Shown piece by piece: positions 51,983-61,207 of a stretch of 64,000 nt of DNA; the first letter of the stretch is position 1, and each line of letters opens with the position of its first letter. The position numbers and the translations under genes are program-made. Source of the stretch: Streptomyces chumphonensis (GTDB lineage Bacteria; Actinomycetota; Actinomycetes; Streptomycetales; Streptomycetaceae); the NCBI RefSeq assembly GCF_014779715.1, contig NZ_JACXYU010000001.1, positions 620,001 through 684,000 on the forward strand, in the 5' to 3' direction. The notes under the pieces were generated by a model that had not been told where the DNA came from, did not search any database, and saw nothing but the letters and a program-made list of their open reading frames with translations.

Positions 51983-54900
51983 TCACGTCTGCCGGGGCGG
52001 GTGCGCGGCCGGGGCGGGCACCCGGTCGCGCGGGGCGCACAGCACGGCGACGTCGGCGGGGGCGAGGCGGGCGCCGTCGGTGTGGGCGCGGGCGTACGCG
52101 GCGTCCCCGAGCACCGGGCGGACGGCGGTCTCGGCACGTTCCCGGCAGTCCCGCACGTTGCGCGTGCCCGCGCCCAGCGGCAGGTCGCGGGCGTCGAAGG
52201 CGCCCAGCACCCGTGCGGCGTCCTCGGCCCGGCCGGCCCCCGCCAGCGCCTCGGCGGCGGTGGCCAGCTGCGTCGTCGTCAGGTGCGGGGCGACCAACTG
52301 GGTGACGCGGTCCTCGGCGGTGCGGGCGAGGGCCTCCCGCAGCAGGACGAGGGCCTGCCCGTGCGCGCCCTCCAGCACGTGCAGCCAGGCCGCTATCCCG
52401 TCGATCATGCCCCGGAACATCGGCGGCGAGCCCTCGTGGAAACGGGTCCGCAGGACGTCCAACTGCTCGCGGGCCTCGCGCGTCCGGCCGTACCGCCCGT
52501 GCCACATGGTCAGCAGCACCCGGGCGAAGACGACCACGTCCTCGCTCTGCCCCTCGCCGTCCCGCAACGCCTCCCGCAGGACGCGGCCGACCAGCTCCGG
52601 GTCCCCGTCGGCCTCCAGGTGGACGCCCGCCAGCCGGGCGCGCAGGAGGGGGACCTCGCTGTGGGCGCCCAGTTTCTCCGCGAGGGCGACGGCCGCCTCG
52701 TAGTTCCCGGCCGCCGCCGCGAGGTCGCCCCGGCGCTCGTCGATCTCCCCGTGGCCGGAGAGGGCCTGTGCGACCCCCCACGCGTCCTGGAGCCGGGTGA
52801 AGATCGCCAGGGCCTCCTCGGCGTCGCGGGCCGCCTGCTCCAGGGCGGGGGGACGTTCCAGCGCGAACCGGGTGCGCATGTGCAGCGCGAACGCCAGGTC
52901 CCACTCCTCCCCGCCGGCCCGGGCGGCGTCGACCGCGGCGTCCAGGGCCCCGAACAGCAGCTCGCCCTCGCTCAGGAGGATCAGCGCGTACAGCCAGGCG
53001 TAGCCGGGCGGGTGGCAGGTCTGCGGCAGGCCGGGCCGGTAGACGCGGGTGATCTCGCGCAGCCGGGCCCGGTAGGCGGGGTCCGACAGCAGGTCCATGT
53101 CGGGTTCGCCGCTGCACAACTGGAGGAGCCACGCACCGCGCCGGGCCTCGGCGAGCCGGTCGGGCGGCAGGGGCGGGGGGACGGCCGTGGCCCGCCCGGA
53201 CACCGGCACGGCCGGTTCGGCGGGAGGCGCGAACGGGTCGGGGAAGAGGCCGCAGACCTCCCGGGACCAGGTGGTGACGTCCCGGGTGTGGCCGCGCAGG
53301 GTCCAGAACCACTGCAACCCGTGCAGGAGGCCGAGCGCCTCGTGCTCCTCCCCGGCGTCGACCGCCCGGCGCAGCGCGGCGCGGAGGTTGTCGTGGTCGC
53401 GCTCCAGCCGCTCCAGGTGCGCCCGCTGACCGGGACCGCGGAGCAACGGCTCGGTGGTGCGGGCGAGTTCGCGGTACGCCGCCAGGTGGCGCCGACGGGT
53501 GTCCGCCCCCTCCCCCGCCTCGTCGAGCCGCTCGGCGGCGTACTCGGCGACCGTCTCCAGCAGCCGGTACCGCATCCCGTCCGGCGTGGTGTCCGCGACG
53601 ACCAGCGACTTGTCGACGAGGGAGCCGAGGAGCGGGACGACGTCGCGGGCGGCCACGCCCGCCCCCGCGCACACCTCCTCGGCCTGCTCCGGTGCGCAGC
53701 CGCCCGAGCACACGGCGAGACGGCGCAGGACGGCGCGCTCGGGCCCGTCCAGCAGGTCCCACGACCAGTCCACGACGGCGCGCAGCGTCTGCTGCCGGGG
53801 CAGGGCGGTGCGGCTCCCGCCGGTCAGCAGCCGGAACCGGTCCCCCAGCCGGTCCACGAGCTGGCGCGGGGTCAGGGAACGCAGCCGGGCCGCCGCCAGC
53901 TCGATGGCCAGCGGCAGGCCGTCCAGCCTTCGGCACAGGTCGGCGCAGGCCGTCGGGTCCTCGGCGGTGGAGAAGCCGGCGCGCGTCGCCGCGCCCCGGT
54001 CCTGGAGCAGGCGCAGGGCCATGGCCTGCGGCAGCGGGTCGACGACGACCACCGACTCACCTCCCACCCCCAGCGGCTCCCGGCTCGTGGCCAGCACCGT
54101 GACGTGCGGGCAGGAGAGGGCGAGCCGCTCGGCGAGTCGGGCGGCGGCGTCGATCACGTGCTCGCAGTTGTCCAGGAGCAGGAGCATGCGACGCGGCGCG
54201 CAGTGCTCGGCCAGCCGGTCGAGCGGGTCGGCGGCCGGAGCCCCGGCGCGGGTGGCCGCGCGCAGGCTCTCGGAGGTCCCGAGCACCGTCTCGCGCCCGC
54301 CGAGTGCGGTCAGCACGGCCTCCGGCACCGTCGCGGGGTCGCGGACGGAGGCCAGCTCCGCGAGCCGGACGCCGTCGGGGTAGTGGTCGGCCAGGGCGTC
54401 GGCCGCCTCCTGCGCCAGCCGGGTCTTGCCGCAGCCGCCGGTCCCCAGCAGGGTCACCAGGCGGTGGCGGGGCAGCTCGGCGCGCAGGGCGGCCAGCTCC
54501 TCCTCACGGCCGACGAACGAGGTCAGCCGGGGCCGCAGACTCCCCGGCGGGAACGCCGGGGCGGCGGGCGGCTCGGGAGGCGGGGCGGTCGGGGCGGTCG
54601 TCCGGGTGAGGAGCTCGGCGTGCAGGGCCCGCAGCCCGGGGCCGGGGTCGGTCCCCAGCCGCGCGGCCAGCCGCGCGCGGACCCCCTCGTAGTCGGCCAG
54701 CGCCTCCGCCGGACGCCCCGCGTCGCGCAGCGCCCGCAGCCGCAGGAGCTGGGACCGTTCGTCCAGGGGGTGCTCCGCGCACAGCTGCGCCAGCTCCGGC
54801 AGCGCCTGCGCGGCCCCGCCCGTCGCCAGGACGGCTTCGGCGCGCGCCCGGCGCGCCTCCGTGCGGCGGGCCTCGGCGCGGCGGGCCGCCGGGTCGACAC

Positions 54901-55342
54901 CCGTCCGGTCGGCCGCGTCGGACAGGTCGGCCAGGGCGGGGCCGCGCCACAGCGCCAGCGCCTCGTCCAGCACGGACACGGCGGCGACCGGACGGCCGGC
55001 GTCCAGCGCGGCGATCCCCTGCGCGGTCAGCCGCTCGAAACGGTGGAGGTCGACGTCGTCGGGGCGGGCGGCCAGCCGGTACCCGCCGTCCGCCAGCTCG
55101 ACGGCGTCCCGGCCGAGCGTGCGGCGCAGCCGCCCGACCAGAGCCTGCAACGCGGCCTGCGGGTCGGCCGGGGCGTCGCCCCCGGGCCACACCGCGCCGG
55201 TGAGCGCCGGCAGCCCGACGACGTGCCCGGGGCGGACGGCCAGTGCCGTCAGCAGCGCCCGCAGCCGGGACCCGCCCACCGCGACGGCGGACCCGTCGTC
55301 CCGCTCGACCCGTACCGCGCCCAGAACCCCGTACCGATACAC
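51983..55342 (-). CDS. BTAD/NB-ARC/TPR transcriptional regulator (AfsR-like)
   Basis: A 1119-residue regulator. Residues 1-95 form an OmpR-type winged helix (VYRYGVLGAVRVERDDG, RLRALLTALAVRPG), followed by the BTAD helical domain to about 245, a Pro-rich linker, an NB-ARC ATPase (Walker A LLGTGGCGKTRLA near 302, Walker B RMLLLLDNCEHV near 388, then TVLATSREPLGVGGE) and a long helical TPR-like C-terminus. AfsR-type proteins activate antibiotic or metabolic genes; ATP binding and phosphorylation tune them. I start at GTG 55342: GACAAT lies exactly six bases before it and would serve as the -10 of a leaderless transcript. An in-frame ATG at 55411 is possible but lacks a signal. Its target is unknown; it shares a terminator with the drug ABC operon. 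Confidence 0.85.
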   Translation of the reverse strand: MYRYGVLGAVRVERDDGSAVAVGGSRLRALLTALAVRPGHVVGLPALTGAVWPGGDAPADPQAALQALVGRLRRTLGRDAVELADGGYRLAARPDDVDLHRFERLTAQGIAALDAGRPVAAVSVLDEALALWRGPALADLSDAADRTGVDPAARRAEARRTEARRARAEAVLATGGAAQALPELAQLCAEHPLDERSQLLRLRALRDAGRPAEALADYEGVRARLAARLGTDPGPGLRALHAELLTRTTAPTAPPPEPPAAPAFPPGSLRPRLTSFVGREEELAALRAELPRHRLVTLLGTGGCGKTRLAQEAADALADHYPDGVRLAELASVRDPATVPEAVLTALGGRETVLGTSESLRAATRAGAPAADPLDRLAEHCAPRRMLLLLDNCEHVIDAAARLAERLALSCPHVTVLATSREPLGVGGESVVVVDPLPQAMALRLLQDRGAATRAGFSTAEDPTACADLCRRLDGLPLAIELAAARLRSLTPRQLVDRLGDRFRLLTGGSRTALPRQQTLRAVVDWSWDLLDGPERAVLRRLAVCSGGCAPEQAEEVCAGAGVAARDVVPLLGSLVDKSLVVADTTPDGMRYRLLETVAEYAAERLDEAGEGADTRRRHLAAYRELARTTEPLLRGPGQRAHLERLERDHDNLRAALRRAVDAGEEHEALGLLHGLQWFWTLRGHTRDVTTWSREVCGLFPDPFAPPAEPAVPVSGRATAVPPPLPPDRLAEARRGAWLLQLCSGEPDMDLLSDPAYRARLREITRVYRPGLPQTCHPPGYAWLYALILLSEGELLFGALDAAVDAARAGGEEWDLAFALHMRTRFALERPPALEQAARDAEEALAIFTRLQDAWGVAQALSGHGEIDERRGDLAAAAGNYEAAVALAEKLGAHSEVPLLRARLAGVHLEADGDPELVGRVLREALRDGEGQSEDVVVFARVLLTMWHGRYGRTREAREQLDVLRTRFHEGSPPMFRGMIDGIAAWLHVLEGAHGQALVLLREALARTAEDRVTQLVAPHLTTTQLATAAEALAGAGRAEDAARVLGAFDARDLPLGAGTRNVRDCRERAETAVRPVLGDAAYARAHTDGARLAPADVAVLCAPRDRVPAPAAHPPRQT

Positions 55343-55388
55343 GGCGCCATTGTCCCCTCCGGAGCGCGGCACCGCGCACCCCGGGCCC

Positions 55389-55586
55389 TCAGGCGTCCCG
55401 GGGGCGCTCACCCGCCGCCTCGCGGTCCATGCGGGCCTTGCGCCAGTAGAAGTAGGCCATGTTGGAGGAGACGCCGGCCATCAGGAGCCACACCACCCCG
55501 AGGAAGCTGCCGTTGACGAACGACAGCACCGCGGCCACCGTGGTGAGCACACAGACGAGCACGGCGTACAGGGCGATGCGGGGCAT
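55389..55586 (-). CDS. small two-helix membrane protein
   Basis: A 65-residue protein starting at ATG 55586 (GGAG nine bases ahead). Two hydrophobic helices (IALYAVLVCVLTTVAAVLSF and GVVWLLMAGVSSNMAYFYW) are followed by a charged tail. The frame opens further to ATG 55646, which would add 20 polar residues but has no clear ribosome site. I do not recognise a family. It lies between the regulator start and the npdG stop on the same strand. Confidence 0.6.
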   Translation of the reverse strand: MPRIALYAVLVCVLTTVAAVLSFVNGSFLGVVWLLMAGVSSNMAYFYWRKARMDREAAGERPRDA

Positions 55587-55658
55587 GGGGTGGGGCTCCA
55601 GGTTCACGCGGTCGGTCTTGCGCCTACGGCTCCCATTGTCCCCCATGCCCCCGGGCCG

Positions 55659-56348
55659 TCAGAGGTCGGTGAGGCGCAGGCCCGCGTGGGCCTTGTAGCG
55701 GCGGTTGACGGAGATCAGGTTCGCCACCAGGGACTCGACCTGGTGGGCGTTGCGCAGCCGGCCGGCGAAGACGCCGCGCATGCCGGGGACGCGGCCGGCC
55801 AGGGCCTGCACGATCTCGCAGTCCGCGCGGACCTCGCCGAGCACCATGACGTCCGTCTCGATCCGCTCGATCGCCGGGTCGCGCAGCAGCACGGCCGACA
55901 GGTGGTGGAACGCGGCCGTCACCCGGGAGTCCGGCAGCAGTGCGGCGGCCTGCTCGGCGGCGCTGCCCTCCTCGGGCACGAGTGCGTAGGCGCCCTTCTT
56001 GTCGAAGCCCAGCGGATTGACGCAGTCCACGACGAGCTTCCCGGCCAGCTCCTCGCGCAGGCCCTCCAGGGTCGCCGCGTGGCCGTCCCAGGGGACGGCC
56101 ACGATCACCACGTCACCGCGCCGGGCGCACTCGGCGTTGTCGGCGCCCTCGACGCCGTGCCCGATCTCCTCGGCCGCACCGCGGGCGCGGTCGGCCGCGC
56201 GGGAGCCGATCACCACCTTCTGCCCGGCCTTCGCCAGCCGGTAGGCCAGGCCGCGTCCTTGGTCTCCGGTGCCCCCGAGCACGCCGACGGTGAGCCCGCT
56301 GACGTCCGGGAGGTCCCACGGGTCCTTCTTGGGTGCAGGTGCAGTCAT
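55659..56348 (-). CDS. npdG: NADPH-dependent F420 reductase (F420:NADP oxidoreductase)
   Basis: A 229-residue Rossmann enzyme moving hydride between NADPH and coenzyme F420, which actinomycetes use in redox and secondary metabolism. The nucleotide site is VGVLGGTGDQGRGLAYRLAKAG (given here in part: GGTGDQGRGLA) with VVIGSRAADRA supplying the NADP phosphate-binding Ser and Arg. VVIVAVPWDGH, DCVNPLGFDKKGA and AFHHLSAVLL are family landmarks. ATG 56348 has no Shine-Dalgarno sequence but CAGGAT six bases upstream, so it may be leaderless. It is divergent from an MFS gene. Confidence 0.9.
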   Translation of the reverse strand: MTAPAPKKDPWDLPDVSGLTVGVLGGTGDQGRGLAYRLAKAGQKVVIGSRAADRARGAAEEIGHGVEGADNAECARRGDVVIVAVPWDGHAATLEGLREELAGKLVVDCVNPLGFDKKGAYALVPEEGSAAEQAAALLPDSRVTAAFHHLSAVLLRDPAIERIETDVMVLGEVRADCEIVQALAGRVPGMRGVFAGRLRNAHQVESLVANLISVNRRYKAHAGLRLTDL

Positions 56349-56460
56349 GCCCCGATCCTGCCAGGCCCGGTGCGGCGGGACGGCGAACCCCCCGGGGCCC
56401 GCCGGGCCGCGCCGTAATCCGGTTGCCGGACGCCGCTGCCGGGCGCGAACATGGCCGGTC

Positions 56461-57732
56461 GTGCCCGCCCTCCTGCCCGACCTCGCCCCCTGGCGCACGT
56501 CGCCCGACTTCCGGGCCCTGTGGTGGGCCGGTGCCGTCGCCACCCTGGGCAGGGGCTTCACCGCCGTCACCCTGCCCTTCCAGCTCGCCCAGCTCACCGG
56601 GTCGCCGCTGGCCGTCGGCCTCATCGGCGTCGTCCAGCTCGTGCCGCTCGCCCTGTTCGGGCTGGTCGGCGGCGCGCTGGCCGACGCCGTCGACCAGCGG
56701 CGGCTCGTCCTGTGGGCGGAGGCGGGGCTGGCCTGCGTGGCGGGGCTGCTCGTCGTCAACGCGGTGCTGCCGGTGCCGCTGGTGTGGCCGCTGTACGCGG
56801 CGGCGGCGCTCTCCAGCGCGCTGACGGGCCTCCAGCAGCCCGCCATGAGCGCGCTGGTGCCCCGCGTCGTCGCGCACGGCCAGCTGTCGGCCGCAGCCGC
56901 GTGGAGCGCGCTGCGCTGGCAGCTCGGAGCGGTGCTCGGCCCGTCGCTGGCCGGGCTGGTCGTGGCGTGGGCCGACATCGGCACGGCCTACGCGGTGAAC
57001 CTGCTGGGCTGCGGCCTCGCCCTGCTCCTGGCCCGGCGGCTCTCCCCGTCCCCGGCGCGGCCGGGCGCCCGGCGGGTCTCGCCGCGCGGCATCGCCGAGG
57101 GCGCCGGGTACGCGTGGCGGCGCAAGGAGCTGCTCGGCACCTACCTCGTCGACCTGGCCGTGACGTTCTTCGCCTTCCCGATGGCGCTCTTCCCGTTCCT
57201 CGCCGAGGATCTCGGAGCGACGTGGGCCCTCGGGCTGATGTACGCGGCCCTGCCGGCCGGCTCGGCCGTCGTCAGTCTGACCAGCGGCTGGACGGCGCGG
57301 GTGCACCGGCACGGGCGCGCGGTGGTCTGGGCGGCGCTGGGCACGGGGGCCGCCACCGCCGGGGCCGGCTGGGCTGCGGGCTCCGGTCTGCTGTGGCCGG
57401 TCCTGCTGCTGCTCGCCGTCGCGGGGGGCTTCGACATGGTCAGCGGCGTCTTCCGGCACACGCTGTGGGACCAGTCCGTCCCGGACGCGCTGCGCGGACG
57501 GCTGGCGGGCATCGAGCTGCTGTCGTACGCCGGGGGGCCGCAGCTCGGGCAGGTACGGGCGGGCACGATGGCGGACCTGACGTCGGTGCGCGCCTCGGTG
57601 TGGGCGGGCGGGCTGTTGTGCGTCGGGGCGGTGGGCCTGCTCGTGCTGTGCCTGCCGAGGCTGCTGGGCTACGACGCCAGGACCGACCGGTACGCCCGGG
57701 CCGTCCGGGAGGAGCGGGCCGCGGGGGCGTGA
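56461..57732 (+). CDS. MFS transporter (EntS-like)
   Basis: A 423-residue transporter with about 12 helices. The N-terminus (LAPWRTSPDFRALWWAGAVATLGRGFTAVTLPFQLAQLTGSPLAVGL) belongs to the MFS_3/EntS group, several of which export siderophores or macrolides; the motif-A loop is GGALADAVDQRRLVLW and the second-half counterpart is WDQSVPDALRGRLAGIE. GTG 56461 is the first start that fits; no good ribosome site is present, and upstream open frame belongs to npdG on the other strand. The substrate is unknown. Confidence 0.82.
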   Translation: MPALLPDLAPWRTSPDFRALWWAGAVATLGRGFTAVTLPFQLAQLTGSPLAVGLIGVVQLVPLALFGLVGGALADAVDQRRLVLWAEAGLACVAGLLVVNAVLPVPLVWPLYAAAALSSALTGLQQPAMSALVPRVVAHGQLSAAAAWSALRWQLGAVLGPSLAGLVVAWADIGTAYAVNLLGCGLALLLARRLSPSPARPGARRVSPRGIAEGAGYAWRRKELLGTYLVDLAVTFFAFPMALFPFLAEDLGATWALGLMYAALPAGSAVVSLTSGWTARVHRHGRAVVWAALGTGAATAGAGWAAGSGLLWPVLLLLAVAGGFDMVSGVFRHTLWDQSVPDALRGRLAGIELLSYAGGPQLGQVRAGTMADLTSVRASVWAGGLLCVGAVGLLVLCLPRLLGYDARTDRYARAVREERAAGA

Positions 57733-57750
57733 CGGCGGGGCGTCGGGGCG

Positions 57751-58014
57751 TCAGCGGCCGGGACGGGCGTCGGGGCCGTCATCGGGGCCGTCGTCGGGGT
57801 CGTCGTCGGGGTCGTCGTTCCAGGCGGGGTCGGTGCGCCACTCCTCGTTCCGCTCCCGCGCCGTGTCCATCGCGTGGGCGGCCTCCGTCCGGCTGGGATA
57901 GGGGCCGAAGCGGTCGGCGGCACCGCACTGCGGGCCTTCCTCGACCGTGCCGTGCTTGAGGCAGTAGTACCATTCGCCCGGTTTGCCCGGGGTCCTGCGC
58001 TTGAAGAGAGCCAT
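57751..58014 (-). CDS. conserved small actinobacterial protein with acidic Asp-Pro tail
   Basis: An 87-residue cytosolic protein. The N-terminal 60 residues ([28 protein letters not shown], shown only in part: [12 protein letters not shown] and [14 protein letters not shown]) form a compact domain with two cysteines and a histidine that could bind zinc, then a helix with [12 protein letters not shown]. The last 20 residues are repeats of DPDD and GPDD, encoded by a GTCGTCGGG-type DNA repeat at about 57777-57815. I believe this family is common in actinomycetes but know no function. ATG 58014 has no Shine-Dalgarno sequence; CAGCAT lies six bases upstream. It is divergent from map. Confidence 0.7.
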   Translation of the reverse strand: MALFKRRTPGKPGEWYYCLKHGTVEEGPQCGAADRFGPYPSRTEAAHAMDTARERNEEWRTDPAWNDDPDDDPDDGPDDGPDARPGR

Positions 58015-58076
58015 ACCGGCATGCTGCCCCACCCGCGCCCGCCCCACCACGTCGGTCACCGCCCGGACGAAACCCC

Positions 58077-58082
58077 TAGACT
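58077..58082 (+). promoter_or_regulatory. -10 element of leaderless map
   Basis: TAGACT seven bases before ATG 58090, a common arrangement for leaderless streptomycete genes; no Shine-Dalgarno sequence intervenes. Confidence 0.6.
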
Positions 58083-58089
58083 CGCCCCC

Positions 58090-58947
58090 ATGTCCAGCCA
58101 GTCTCTGCTCGTTCCCGGCACCCTGTCCCCGAGGCGTGTCGTCCCGGCCTCCATCGCGCGCCCCGAGTACGTGGGCAAGGAGGCGCCGACGCCGTACACC
58201 GGGCCGGAGGTGCAGGACGCCGAAACGATCGAGCGCATGCGGGTGGCCGGACGCATCGCGGCCGGCGCCCTGGAGGCGGCGGCGGAGCACATCGCGCCGG
58301 GCGTCACGACGGACGCGCTGGACGAGGTCGTGCACACCTACCTGTGCGACCACGGCGCCTACCCCTCGACGCTGGGCTACCGGGCCTTCCCCAAGTCGCT
58401 GTGCACGTCGGTCAACGAGGTCATCTGCCACGGCATCCCCGACTCGACCGTGCTGCGCGACGGCGACATCGTCAACCTGGACGTGACCGCCTACATCGGC
58501 GGGGTGCACGGCGACAACAACCGGACCTACCTGTGCGGAGAGGTCGACGAGGTCTCGCGGCTCCTGGTCGAACGCACCGAGGAGGCCCTGAACCGGGCGA
58601 TCAAGGCCGTGCGTCCGGGCCGGCAGATCAACATCATCGGCCGCGTCATCGAGTCCTACGCCCAGCGGTTCGGCTACGGCGTCGTGCGCGACTTCACCGG
58701 CCACGGCATCAACAGCGCGTTCCACTCCGGGCTGATCATCCCGCACTACGACGACCCCCGGGCGACGACCGTGATGCAGCCCGGCATGACGTTCACCATC
58801 GAGCCGATGCTGACGCTCGGCACCCACGAGTGGGACATGTGGGAGGACGGCTGGACGGTCGTCACCAAGGACCGCAGGCGCACCGCGCAGTTCGAGCACA
58901 CCCTCGTCGTGACGCCGACGGGCGCGGAGATCCTGACGCTGCCCTGA
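58090..58947 (+). CDS. map: type I methionine aminopeptidase
   Basis: A 285-residue enzyme that removes the initiator methionine from nascent proteins. All five metal ligands are visible: Asp in [14 protein letters not shown] and its second Asp, His in FTGHGI, Glu in FTIEPMLT and Glu in [10 protein letters not shown]. The substrate-pocket Cys-His context [10 protein letters not shown] is also present. An N-terminal extension of about 40 residues ([16 protein letters not shown]) carries the proline-rich element usual in actinobacterial MetAP1c. The transcript is probably leaderless. Confidence 0.95.
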   Translation: MSSQSLLVPGTLSPRRVVPASIARPEYVGKEAPTPYTGPEVQDAETIERMRVAGRIAAGALEAAAEHIAPGVTTDALDEVVHTYLCDHGAYPSTLGYRAFPKSLCTSVNEVICHGIPDSTVLRDGDIVNLDVTAYIGGVHGDNNRTYLCGEVDEVSRLLVERTEEALNRAIKAVRPGRQINIIGRVIESYAQRFGYGVVRDFTGHGINSAFHSGLIIPHYDDPRATTVMQPGMTFTIEPMLTLGTHEWDMWEDGWTVVTKDRRRTAQFEHTLVVTPTGAEILTLP

Positions 58948-58999
58948 GCCGCGCCCCGTGGCAGGGCCGCCCCCGCCCGGCGCGGGAGCGACGGACGGG

Positions 59000-59065
59000 T
59001 AGGGTGCCGCCGTGCGGCGGACGGAACCGACGGAAGCCGGGGTCTCGGGGAGGGCACGGGCATGA
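59000..59065 (+). promoter_or_regulatory. possible leaderless 17-codon leader ORF before the lipoprotein
   Basis: TAGGGT (59000-59005) lies six bases before GTG 59012. From this GTG a 17-codon frame (starting Met-Arg-Arg-Thr-Glu-Pro) ends at TGA 59063-59065, which overlaps the lipoprotein ATG 59062 as ATGA. The lipoprotein also has GGGAGG eight bases ahead. Translation of the leader could be coupled to the main gene. Confidence 0.45.
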
Positions 59066-60042
59066 GGGCGTGGGTGCGTGCGGCGGCGGTCACGGCGGCG
59101 CTGGCGGGCATGGTGGCGGGACTGACCGGCTGCATGACGGTCCACGGCGAGACGGCGATCGTCGCGGCGACGACGGAGGCCGAGGCCGGGAAGGCGCTGG
59201 AGCGCTACGTCCGGGTGACGAACGAGGCGCACGCCGCGTTCGACGCCGACCTGGCCACCACCGTCCAGAGCGGCTCCCTCGGCGACATGGAGCGGGCCTC
59301 GCTGACCGCGCGGAAGGCCGTGAGCCCCGAGGGCGACGCGGAGTTCGAGCCGCTGGAGCTGGGTGAGGCCGAGTTCCACATCCCCCGGCAGGCGGGCTGG
59401 CCCAAGTACTTCCTGGCCTCCGCGCCCGGCCGGGTCGGTGACACCGAGGCGCACTGGCTGGTCATGTTCTCGCGCGGCGGTGTCGACGCCGACTGGAAGG
59501 CGTCCTACCTCACGGTGCTGGCCCCCGAGGACGTCCCCGCGTTCGCACGGGACGAGGACGGCTACGCCGAGCCGCTGCGGGCGGACGCGGAGGACGACCT
59601 GTTCGTGCAGCCCGCCGAGCTCGGCGAGAAGTACACGGACTTCCTGCGGACCGGAAAGGGCGCGGTCTTCGCGCCCGGGCCGTCGACGACCGAGCGGCGC
59701 GAGACGCGGGCCGAGGCGGCGAACCGTCCGGCCGCCCGCAACGAGTGGGACGACAGCCCCGCCGATCCCGAGCGGTACCCGGTGACGGGCCTGTACACCG
59801 AGGGCGGCGGCGCGGTGGTGTTCTTCACCGTGCACCAGCACACCAAGCAGACGGTGGCCGACGGCTACACGCCGACCGTCGACCCGCTGGTGGAGCCGCT
59901 GCTCAAGGGGGAGGCGAAGCGGTCGCTCACGCAGTCCTACCTCTACCAGCAGCTCGTCACCGTGCCCGAGGAGCCGCTCCCCGGGGCGCGCGTCGACTTC
60001 CTGGGGCAGCGGTCCGCGCTGGTCTCCGCCGAGGGCGCCTGA
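59062..60042 (+). CDS. exported lipoprotein of unknown function
   Basis: A 326-residue lipoprotein. The signal (MRAWVRAAAVTAALAGMVAG) ends in the lipobox LTGC at about residue 24. The mature protein is soluble and rich in acidic residues, with segments such as ALERYVRVTNEAHAAFD, WLVMFSRGGVDADWKASYLTVL, TGLYTEGGGAVVFFTVHQHT and SYLYQQLVTVP. I know similar streptomycete proteins only as hypothetical; no catalytic motif is apparent. GGGAGG precedes ATG 59062 by eight bases. It lies 130 bases before terC on the same strand. Confidence 0.78.
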   Translation: MRAWVRAAAVTAALAGMVAGLTGCMTVHGETAIVAATTEAEAGKALERYVRVTNEAHAAFDADLATTVQSGSLGDMERASLTARKAVSPEGDAEFEPLELGEAEFHIPRQAGWPKYFLASAPGRVGDTEAHWLVMFSRGGVDADWKASYLTVLAPEDVPAFARDEDGYAEPLRADAEDDLFVQPAELGEKYTDFLRTGKGAVFAPGPSTTERRETRAEAANRPAARNEWDDSPADPERYPVTGLYTEGGGAVVFFTVHQHTKQTVADGYTPTVDPLVEPLLKGEAKRSLTQSYLYQQLVTVPEEPLPGARVDFLGQRSALVSAEGA

Positions 60043-60172
60043 GGCCGTCCGCGCGGCCGGGACGACGGGCCACGGGGCGACGGGGGGGGCGCACCGCAGC
60101 GAGCCCGCTTGGCGCCGCCGCGCCGGGGTACCAGGATCAGCGTTCCGCTCATCGAAGGAAAAGGGAGGACCG

Positions 60173-61195
60173 GTGCTGGACATCAGCACACTCACCTGGA
60201 CGGTCACCGTCGGCCTGATCCTGGTGCTCCTCGCCGTGGACCTGATCCTGGCCGCGGCGCGCCCGCACCGGGTCGGCTTCGGCGAGGCCACCGCGTGGTC
60301 GGTGTTCTACGTGCTGGTCGCCGTGGCCTTCGGGGTCTGGTTCGCCCTGCGGTACGGCGGGGACTTCGGCACCGAGTACTTCGCCGGGTACATCGTCGAG
60401 AAGAGCCTGTCGGTCGACAACCTGTTCGTCTTCGTCATCATCATGACGACCTTCGCCGTTCCGGAGGAGCACCAGCACAAGGTGCTCACCTTCGGCATCG
60501 TGCTGGCCCTCGCCATGCGGGCGGTCTTCATCGCACTCGGCGCGACCCTGCTGGCGCTGTTCTCGTTCATGTTCCTGCTGTTCGGGCTGTTGCTGATCTA
60601 CACGGCCGTCCAGTTGTTCCGGCACCGCGACGAGGACCCGGACGTCGACGACAACGTCATGGTCAGGGCCGCCCGCCGGTTCCTGCCGATCACCCCCGAC
60701 TACGTGGGCGGCCGGCTCACCACGCGCGTCGAGGGGCGCCGGATGGTCACCCCGCTGTTCATCGTCCTGCTCGCCATCGGCAGCATCGACCTGCTCTTCG
60801 CGCTCGACTCCATCCCGGCGGTGTTCGGCGTCACGCAGGAGCCCTACATCGTCTTCGCCGCGAACGCCTTCGCCCTGCTCGGTCTGCGCGCGCTGTTCTT
60901 CCTCGTCAAGGGCCTGCTGGACCGGCTGGTCTACCTCTCGGCCGGACTGGCCCTGATCCTCGCCTTCATCGGCGTCAAGCTCATCCTGCACTGGGCGCAC
61001 GTCGACCTCAGCGAGAGCGTCCCCGAGATCTCCACGCCGCTCAGCCTCATCGTGATCGGCGGGGTGCTGGCGGTCGTCACCGTGGCCAGCCTGCTGAAGA
61101 CCCGGCGCGACCCGACGGCCACGGCGCACGCCGGCTCGCTGCGCGCCCACCCCCCGAAGGCCGCCGCGTCCGAGCGGGAGGACGGCGCCCGCTGA
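60173..61195 (+). CDS. TerC-family integral membrane protein
   Basis: A 340-residue membrane protein with about eight or nine helices. The TerC motifs are SLSVDNLFVFVIIMTTF (about residue 80) and SIDLLFALDSIPAVFGVT (about 205), each with acidic residues inside helices that are thought to handle metal ions; related proteins export manganese or calcium and confer tellurite tolerance. A charged tail follows the last helix. GTG 60173 has GGGAGG just ahead. I looked for a manganese (yybP-ykoY) riboswitch upstream and saw none. It converges with the next gene 12 bases away. Confidence 0.9.
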   Translation: MLDISTLTWTVTVGLILVLLAVDLILAAARPHRVGFGEATAWSVFYVLVAVAFGVWFALRYGGDFGTEYFAGYIVEKSLSVDNLFVFVIIMTTFAVPEEHQHKVLTFGIVLALAMRAVFIALGATLLALFSFMFLLFGLLLIYTAVQLFRHRDEDPDVDDNVMVRAARRFLPITPDYVGGRLTTRVEGRRMVTPLFIVLLAIGSIDLLFALDSIPAVFGVTQEPYIVFAANAFALLGLRALFFLVKGLLDRLVYLSAGLALILAFIGVKLILHWAHVDLSESVPEISTPLSLIVIGGVLAVVTVASLLKTRRDPTATAHAGSLRAHPPKAAASEREDGAR

Positions 61196-61207
61196 CGGCG
61201 CCGCCGG

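Noticed and set aside
57777..57815. Repeated GTCGTCGGG-like units as a possible regulatory or CRISPR-like repeat
   Set aside because: They encode the DPDD/GPDD tail of the small protein in frame; unit length and lack of spacers exclude CRISPR.
60043..60172. Possible manganese riboswitch before terC
   Set aside because: Only short GC-rich stems; I could not find the conserved core of the yybP-ykoY element.
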